From Bacillota bacterium (lineage in GTDB: Bacteria; Bacillota; Clostridia; Christensenellales; Aristaeellaceae), in the NCBI GenBank assembly GCA_023421395.1, contig JAEZTL010000025.1, positions 1-56,062 on the forward strand: 56,062 nucleotides of DNA, given 5' to 3'. A program made the position numbers and the translations under genes. Shown in pieces: positions 50,888 to 56,062 of this stretch. The notes below the pieces were generated by a model, which made no database searches, was not told the DNA's origin, and saw only the letters and a list, made by a program, of their open reading frames with translations. Each line of letters starts with the position of its first letter. The stretch's first letter is position 1.

Positions 50888-51943
50888 ATGAATGAAGAAA
50901 GATCGAAAGCGATTCTGGCGGCACTCGCGGCGGCCGCGCTTTACGGACTGAACGCGCCCCTGTCCAAGCTGCTGCTCTCGGAAATCCCGGCGGCGCTGAT
51001 GGCTTCGCTGCTCTACCTCGGCGCGGGGTTTGGGATGCTCCTCATCCGCTTCGCGCGGAGCGCGGGGAGGCGCGGGCGCGCGGACGCCCGGATCACCCGG
51101 GCGGATCTGCCCTACGTCGCGGGGATGGTGCTGCTGGACACGGCGGCTCCGATCCTCCTGATGACGGGCCTCAGCCGGACTTCGCCCGCAAACGCGGCGC
51201 TGCTGGGCAATTTCGAAATCGTCGCCACGTCGCTGATCGCCTTCCTTGCCTTCCGCGAACACGTCGGGCGGAAGATGTGGATCGCCATCGCGCTGATCAC
51301 CGCCGCCAGCGTGATCCTGTCCTTCGAAGGGGCCGCCAGCCTTTCCTTCGGCGCGGGCTCCGCGTTCATCCTCTTGGCCACGGTCTCCTGGGGGCTGGAA
51401 AACAACTGCACCCGGATGCTGTCGCTGAAGGACCCGCTGCAGATCGTCGTGATCAAGGGGCTGGGCTCGGGCGCCGTCTCGCTGGGGCTGGCGCTCTTTC
51501 TTGGGCAGAGCGGCGCGCCCCTTCGGTACATGGCGGCGGCGCTGGCGCTCGGCTTTGTATGTTACGGCCTCAGCATCGCCCTGTACGTCTTGGCACAGCG
51601 AAGGCTGGGCGCGGCGCGGACCAGCGCCTATTACGCGGTCGCGCCCTTCGTCGGCGTGGCGCTCTCGGCCGCGATTTTCGGCCAGCGCTTCGAGCCCTCG
51701 TTCGCGCTGGCGCTCTTAATCATGATCGCCGGAACGTGCTTCGCCGCCTCGGAGCGCCACCGGCACGCGCACATGCACGAGGCGCTGGCCCACGAGCACC
51801 GGCACAGTCACGCCGACGGCCATCACGCCCACGCCCACGACGGCCCGGTTTCGGGCGAGCACAGCCACTTTCACATTCATGAACCGGTGGAACACACCCA
51901 CGGCCATACGCCGGACCTCCACCACAACCATCCGCACGGCTGA
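50888..51943 (+). CDS. DMT/EamA-family transporter with histidine-rich C-terminal tail
   Basis: A 351-residue protein. About residues 1-285 hold ten hydrophobic helices in two EamA repeats (start LAALAAAALYGLNAPLSKLL; second ALFLGQSGAPLRYMAAAL). The last about 65 residues are hydrophilic with some 25 histidines (HRHAHMHEALAHEHRHSHAD, then more HxH runs). Such tails bind Ni, Co, Zn or Cu. EamA proteins export or import small metabolites; the tail suggests a metal or metal-complex exporter or a metal-regulated one. A GAGG site precedes the ATG. It follows a dead CbiO-type gene, possibly the remains of an older metal-transport locus. Confidence 0.85.
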   Translation: MNEERSKAILAALAAAALYGLNAPLSKLLLSEIPAALMASLLYLGAGFGMLLIRFARSAGRRGRADARITRADLPYVAGMVLLDTAAPILLMTGLSRTSPANAALLGNFEIVATSLIAFLAFREHVGRKMWIAIALITAASVILSFEGAASLSFGAGSAFILLATVSWGLENNCTRMLSLKDPLQIVVIKGLGSGAVSLGLALFLGQSGAPLRYMAAALALGFVCYGLSIALYVLAQRRLGAARTSAYYAVAPFVGVALSAAIFGQRFEPSFALALLIMIAGTCFAASERHRHAHMHEALAHEHRHSHADGHHAHAHDGPVSGEHSHFHIHEPVEHTHGHTPDLHHNHPHG

Positions 51944-51961
51944 CGCAAAGCGGCTGACGCG

Positions 51962-51987
51962 CGGCCGGCCCCGCACGGGGCCGGCCG
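51962..51987 (+). terminator. GC-rich hairpin between convergent genes
   Basis: CGGCCGGCCCC (51962-51972), loop GCAC, GGGGCCGGCCG (51977-51987), then TATCTT on the plus strand. Probably ends the DMT transporter transcript; also lies at the 3' end of the GH31 gene on the minus strand. Confidence 0.6.
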
Positions 51988-52010
51988 TATCTTAAAGCCT
52001 TGCGGGCGCG

Positions 52011-54242
52011 TCACACCCGGCCTAAATCGATGGTCATGCTTTCCCCCCGGTACTCCGCCGCCTGTTCGCGGACGGTTCCGTCCGGGCCTGTGAGCCGCAC
52101 GCGGATGCGCGCGGCGAGCCCCGCGGTCCCCTCCGCCGCGTGGAACGTCAGCACGCCCCCGCGGTCGTCCCAGGTCAGGCGCACCCGGGTATATTCGCCC
52201 GCCTCGTACCCGTGGCCGTCGCCCGCGTCATCGTAGAGCCAGGTTTCGCCGTCCGCGCCGGCATACACGGTCAGCGCATCGCACAGCGGCGGCATGTCGG
52301 CCGCGCTCTGCCCGCCCGAGGCGAAGGGCAGAATGGAGCCCGCCCGGACGAACACCGGCAGCTTCGAAAGCGGCGTTTCAACCTCGACAATCTGTCCGCC
52401 CCCGCAAAAGGCGCCGGTAAAGAAATCATACCAGCCCCCGCACTCCGGCAGGTACACTTCCGTCCGGTCGCCGCCCTCCGAGCGCGGTTTCATGACCGGC
52501 GCGATCAAAAGCGCGTCGCCCAGCATGAACCGGTCGCAGACCGCGCGGGCGCGCGCGTCCTCCGGGAACATCATCAGGAGGCTGCGCAGCATCGGATCTC
52601 CCACGAAGAAAGCCTGGGCCGCCGTGGAATAGACGTAGGGCATGAGCCGGTAGCGCAGCGCGATAAAGGCCTTGATGGTGTCATATTCCGCATCGCCGGG
52701 CGACCCGAACTGCCAGGGCTCGCGGGGCGTATCGGTGCCGTGGGACCGGAACATCGGCAAAAAACAGCCCGTCTGGAACCAGCGCACGTATAGCTCCCGG
52801 TACGCCGGGTCCTTCACGCCCTCGTTGTAGTCGCCGTTCCAGAACCACAGGGGTTTCAAAACCGCGTGGCATTCGCAGCCCCGTTTTTCGTAGGCGTCCT
52901 TGACCACAAAAAAGCCGCCGATGTCCATCGTCCAATGGGAAATGCCGCTCATGGCGGCCTTGAGGCCCTCGGCGATCTGCTGGCGCAGCACGTCCCAGCG
53001 AGCCGAAATATCGCCGCTCCAGAGCACCGCGCCGTATTTTTGTACGCCGGGATAGCCGGAGCGGGTCAGGTTGACCAGCCGCTTTCCCGGGTGATGGGCG
53101 CGCCAGGTTTCGTCCATGCCCCGGGCGTGGTAGAGGGCGTAGCTGTTTAAGCGCGTTTCGTCCATGGAATTCCTGCTTAGCTCCTGCACGGCCTGATAGC
53201 GCAGCGCCTCGGGCCGCTTGACCTCGCCGTTCCAGTCCGCGTCGGAGAAGGGCTCGGCGTTGTCACACCAGTAGCCGTCCACGCCGCCCGCACCCCAGGA
53301 ACGCTCGCACTGCGCCCCGTAAAGCGCGCGCGCCTCCGCCGAGAACGCGTCGTAGGTGGTGCTGTTGGGCAGCATCAGCCCCGCTTCCTCAAACTCCCTG
53401 CAATCCCTTCCGCCCTTGGCCATGTTGGGCCAGATGGAGACCAGAAGGTGTACATTCATGTCGTGAAGCGCCTTCGTCAGCGCCGGGATGTCCGGAAAGC
53501 GGGTTTCGTCGGGCGTCTTATCACCCCAGAGGCCGTCCTTCCAGGTATACCAATCCTGCACCAGGCAGTCCAGCCCCAGCCCCTCCGCGCGAAAGCGCCG
53601 GGCGGTGTCCATCAGCTCCCGGCTGGACTTGTACCGCTCCTTCGACTGCACGTAGCCGTAGGCCCACTTGGGCAGAAGGCGCGTCTTCCCCGTCCAGTCC
53701 ATGAGGCGGCGCAGCACCTGACGCGCGTCCCCACCCCGCAGAACGACGAAGGAGAAGCCCTCCGCCGCCTCCAGGATAAACGAGAAGGAGTCCTCTCCGC
53801 CCTGGAAGCGCATGGCGCACTCGGCCTCGATCAAAATGCCGTAACCGGCATCGGAAAGCAGGAACGGGTAGGCGATGATCATGTTGTTCTGATAGAGGTA
53901 TTCCGGCCGGCCATGGTAGTCGTACACGCCGGAATCGTGCTGGCCAAGGCCGGTCAAAAGTTCGCCCGCGCCGCAGGAGAACGCGAGCGTCACCCGGGAA
54001 ACCGTTCGGTCCGCCTCTCTCCGGGCGTTCACGATTTCCGTGACCTCGCCGTTGGCGGTCAGCCGCTTATCGTAGACCGGCTCGCCGTTCACGACGGTTT
54101 TAAAGAGCGCCTTTTCCTCAAATTCCGCGCGGATCAGCCGGGGATGCCCGTCCGGAAAGAGCGCCGCCGGGCCCAAAACGCCGCGTTCGCCCGCGTCAAA
54201 CGCCACCTTCGCCGCCCAGGGAAAGGGATGGGTGATCTGCAT
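52011..54242 (-). CDS. Glycoside hydrolase family 31 (alpha-xylosidase/alpha-glucosidase type)
   Basis: A 743-residue enzyme with an N-terminal beta-sandwich (about 1-190), the GH31 barrel and C-terminal beta domains. The catalytic Asp lies in GVDGYWCDNAEPF (about residue 325) and the acid/base Asp in LWSGDISARWD (about 407). WMDIGGFF-like SHWTMDIGGFF and CFLPMFRSHGTDTPREPW follow as expected. It cleaves alpha-linked xylosyl or glucosyl units from the non-reducing end. There is no signal peptide, so it acts inside the cell on imported oligosaccharides. It follows two permease genes by four bases. YicI-like xylosidase is the closest guess; the exact linkage is not certain. Confidence 0.9.
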   Translation of the reverse strand: MQITHPFPWAAKVAFDAGERGVLGPAALFPDGHPRLIRAEFEEKALFKTVVNGEPVYDKRLTANGEVTEIVNARREADRTVSRVTLAFSCGAGELLTGLGQHDSGVYDYHGRPEYLYQNNMIIAYPFLLSDAGYGILIEAECAMRFQGGEDSFSFILEAAEGFSFVVLRGGDARQVLRRLMDWTGKTRLLPKWAYGYVQSKERYKSSRELMDTARRFRAEGLGLDCLVQDWYTWKDGLWGDKTPDETRFPDIPALTKALHDMNVHLLVSIWPNMAKGGRDCREFEEAGLMLPNSTTYDAFSAEARALYGAQCERSWGAGGVDGYWCDNAEPFSDADWNGEVKRPEALRYQAVQELSRNSMDETRLNSYALYHARGMDETWRAHHPGKRLVNLTRSGYPGVQKYGAVLWSGDISARWDVLRQQIAEGLKAAMSGISHWTMDIGGFFVVKDAYEKRGCECHAVLKPLWFWNGDYNEGVKDPAYRELYVRWFQTGCFLPMFRSHGTDTPREPWQFGSPGDAEYDTIKAFIALRYRLMPYVYSTAAQAFFVGDPMLRSLLMMFPEDARARAVCDRFMLGDALLIAPVMKPRSEGGDRTEVYLPECGGWYDFFTGAFCGGGQIVEVETPLSKLPVFVRAGSILPFASGGQSAADMPPLCDALTVYAGADGETWLYDDAGDGHGYEAGEYTRVRLTWDDRGGVLTFHAAEGTAGLAARIRVRLTGPDGTVREQAAEYRGESMTIDLGRV

Positions 54243-54246
54243 GGGT

Positions 54247-55089
54247 TCACTCCTTCACGGCGCCGGCGGTCATGCCGCCGACGATGTAGCGCTGCCCCGC
54301 CATGTACAGAAGCACCACCGGCAGCGCGGTCAAGAGGATGTCCGCGAACACCAGGTTCCAGTAGGAGCCGTACTTGCCGAAGAAGTTGTACACCGCCAGG
54401 TTCATCGGCCACAGCTTGCTGGTGGATACGACGTACAGCGGCGTCAGAAAGTCGCTCCAGACGCCCATGAACTGCAAAAGGAAGCAGGTGATGAGCACCG
54501 GCCGCATCAGCGGCACCGCGATCTGAAAGAACAGCCGCACCGGGCCGGCGCCGTCGATCACCGCCGCTTCGTCCATCTCCACCGGGACGGTCAGCACAAA
54601 ATTGCGCGCCACGAATACGCAGAAGGGGATCATGGCGGAAGTGTACACCAGCACCACGCCCAGCCTGGAATCGTTCAGGCCGAAGAAATTGAGCACCTGG
54701 ATCAGCGTTACGTAGTTGACCGGGAAGAAGAGCCCGCACAGGATGCCGTAAAAAAGGAATGAATTGAGGCGGGTGCGCTTGCGGCAGATGACGAAGGCCG
54801 CCATCGCGCTGAGCGTTACGCCGAAGGCGGAGCTCAGCCCCGCGTACAGGAGGCTGTTCAGAAAGCCCTGCAGCAGCTTCCCCTTGTTGATGACCTCGGC
54901 GAAGTTGGAAAACACCCAGACCGCCGGCAGGTTGATGTTCATGCGGGCGGCTTCGCCCTTTGTTTTGAAGGCGTTGATGACCACTACGTAGAACGGGATG
55001 AGCACGACGAGGCAAAGAAGAAGGCATAGCGCCTGTTTGAGCGCCGCCTGCCCCCATTTGCGGCGCGGTGCGCGCCTTGCCAGATTCAT
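54247..55089 (-). CDS. MalG-family carbohydrate ABC transporter permease
   Basis: A 280-residue six-helix membrane protein (first helix LCLLLCLVVLIPFYVVVI at about 20-40) with the EAA loop EMDEAAVIDGAGPVRLFFQI near residue 185. It overlaps the MalF-type gene by four bases (ATGA) and is four bases from the GH31 gene. No ATPase gene is present in the visible part of this operon. Confidence 0.92.
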   Translation of the reverse strand: MNLARRAPRRKWGQAALKQALCLLLCLVVLIPFYVVVINAFKTKGEAARMNINLPAVWVFSNFAEVINKGKLLQGFLNSLLYAGLSSAFGVTLSAMAAFVICRKRTRLNSFLFYGILCGLFFPVNYVTLIQVLNFFGLNDSRLGVVLVYTSAMIPFCVFVARNFVLTVPVEMDEAAVIDGAGPVRLFFQIAVPLMRPVLITCFLLQFMGVWSDFLTPLYVVSTSKLWPMNLAVYNFFGKYGSYWNLVFADILLTALPVVLLYMAGQRYIVGGMTAGAVKE

Positions 55090-55964
55090 TGCTGCACCTC
55101 CCCCTTCGCCATCGTGCGTACCACGATCAGCCCCGCCGCCAGCGAAAGCACCAGCAACACCGTATTCATCGCCGTGGACATGCCGTACTTGCCCTGGGCG
55201 TAGAGCTGATAGGCATAGGTGGTCATGACCTCGGTATAGCGTCCGGGGCCGCCGTTGGTCAGCACGTAGATCACATCGAATACTTTAAGGCCGTAGGTGA
55301 TGCCGAACACCAGATTGATGGTGATCGAGCCGCCCAGCATGGGCAGCGTCACATTCCAAAGCCGCTGCCAGAAGTTTGCGCCGTCGATCTGAGCCGCCTC
55401 ATAGTAGCTCTTCGGGATGGCGTTGATGCCGGCGAGGAAGATGGTCATCACGTAGCCGATGCCGCGCCAGGCGTCCACGCCGAAGATGGAGCCCCATACG
55501 ACGTTCGGGTCGCTGAGCCATTTCTGCTGCCACGCCTCGAGGCCGACGGAGGCCAGGAAGTTGTTCGCAAGGCCGTTGAAATTCAGGATGGAGCTGAAGA
55601 CCAGGCCGATGATCAGAAACGGCAGGATGGAGGGCATGTAGAGGATCGTGCGGTAGGCGTTCCGACCCCGCATTTCGCCGCTCAGAAGGATGGCCAGAAA
55701 CAGCGCGGGGACGAGCTTGACGATGTTGGAGACGACCGTAAACCAGAGTGTGTTCGCAATTCCCTGAGCGTACCGGACGCTGCCGCCGGAAAAAATGTCG
55801 ATAAAATTCTGAAGGCCGACGAAATGCACGCCGTCCAGGCTTCGCACGTTCCAGTCCGTGAAGGCGAAGAGTACGCCCAGAAGGCCCGGCAGAAGAAAAA
55901 AGAGGCCGTACAGCACAATGGGCGCGATGAGAAACCACTGGGGATAAATTTTACGCGTGTTCAA
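55086..55964 (-). CDS. MalF-family carbohydrate ABC transporter permease
   Basis: A 292-residue six-helix membrane protein (first helix LIAPIVLYGLFFLLPGLLG at about 12-32) with the EAA loop YEAAQIDGANFWQRLWNVTL near residue 197. The start is a TTG at 55964 preceded by GGAGG at eight bases. The matching binding-protein gene probably lies beyond the right edge. Confidence 0.92.
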   Translation of the reverse strand: MNTRKIYPQWFLIAPIVLYGLFFLLPGLLGVLFAFTDWNVRSLDGVHFVGLQNFIDIFSGGSVRYAQGIANTLWFTVVSNIVKLVPALFLAILLSGEMRGRNAYRTILYMPSILPFLIIGLVFSSILNFNGLANNFLASVGLEAWQQKWLSDPNVVWGSIFGVDAWRGIGYVMTIFLAGINAIPKSYYEAAQIDGANFWQRLWNVTLPMLGGSITINLVFGITYGLKVFDVIYVLTNGGPGRYTEVMTTYAYQLYAQGKYGMSTAMNTVLLVLSLAAGLIVVRTMAKGEVQQ

Positions 55965-56062
55965 AGGGCATTCCTCCCGGGGCTGATTGACGTTTGGGGC
56001 GCAAAGAGGACGGGCGCTTTCCCTGACTGATGGCCGCGGCCGCGCGCATAGCGCCCGCGCGG
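55965..56062. other. Right-edge leader of the MalFG-type operon
   Basis: No gene in these 98 bases. CGGGCGCT (56011-56018) pairs with AGCGCCCG (56050-56057), a possible intercistronic hairpin like those beside the other binding-protein genes. The window ends before an upstream gene can be seen. Confidence 0.4.

Overview
The window (56,062 bases, GC-rich) looks like a chromosome segment of an anaerobic, carbohydrate-scavenging Bacillota bacterium, probably class Clostridia (a Christensenellales- or Oscillospirales-like lineage; the rank is inference). The pointers are AGGAGG-type ribosome binding sites, consensus sigma-A promoters, YesM/YesN and GHKL/LytTR two-component pairs, many LacI-controlled sugar ABC operons, and MalFG-type permeases with no local ATPase. 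I saw no rRNA, tRNA, CRISPR array, insertion sequence or phage gene.

Layout. (1) 1-9181, minus: a Liv-type ABC importer (binding protein, LivH, LivM, LivG, LivF) co-directional and often overlapping with a catabolic cassette: Gfo/Idh/MocA dehydrogenase, TIM-barrel isomerase, PreA-like flavin/Fe-S reductase, cupin, DapA-family lyase and a partial RpiB-type isomerase. A LacI-family gene and another TIM-barrel gene run divergently (9549-11385). (2) 11484-16227: a secreted protein of unknown function and a membrane GGDEF-EAL protein. (3) 16378-16747, plus: a consensus promoter, about 330 bases that fold into a densely packed multi-helix structure, and a strong intrinsic terminator. This is a structured non-coding RNA and the best candidate for something undescribed. 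(4) 16814-27090, minus: a rhamnose-type operon made of an RbsB-type binding protein, ATPase, two permeases, rhamnulokinase, YesN/YesM regulators (the kinase carries a frameshift) and a class II aldolase. (5) 27509-34042, minus: LacI regulator, MalEFG-type importer, enolase-superfamily sugar-acid dehydratase and RraA-family protein. A glycerate kinase starts divergently at 34500. Twin perfect LacI operators lie between them. (6) 35652-36930: a decayed, gene-less stretch. (7) 37029-45723, plus: an Lsr/Rha-type importer in the order ATPase-permease-permease-binding protein, a YesM/YesN pair, a uroporphyrinogen-decarboxylase-like protein and an L-rhamnose mutarotase. (8) 45760-46148: a palindrome-rich repeat region. 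(9) 46273-49649: a LytTR regulator and GHKL sensor separated by a small secreted protein on the other strand. (10) 50100-50700: a CbiO-type ATPase pseudogene, then a DMT-family transporter with a histidine-rich tail. (11) 52011-55964, minus: two MalFG-type permeases and a GH31 glycosidase.

Together the genes describe import and breakdown of plant or mucin sugars (L-rhamnose or a close relative, sugar acids, alpha-linked xylosides/glucosides). Each transporter has its own regulator. In four importers a strong intercistronic hairpin lies between the binding-protein gene and the membrane or ATPase genes, probably to raise the level of binding-protein mRNA.
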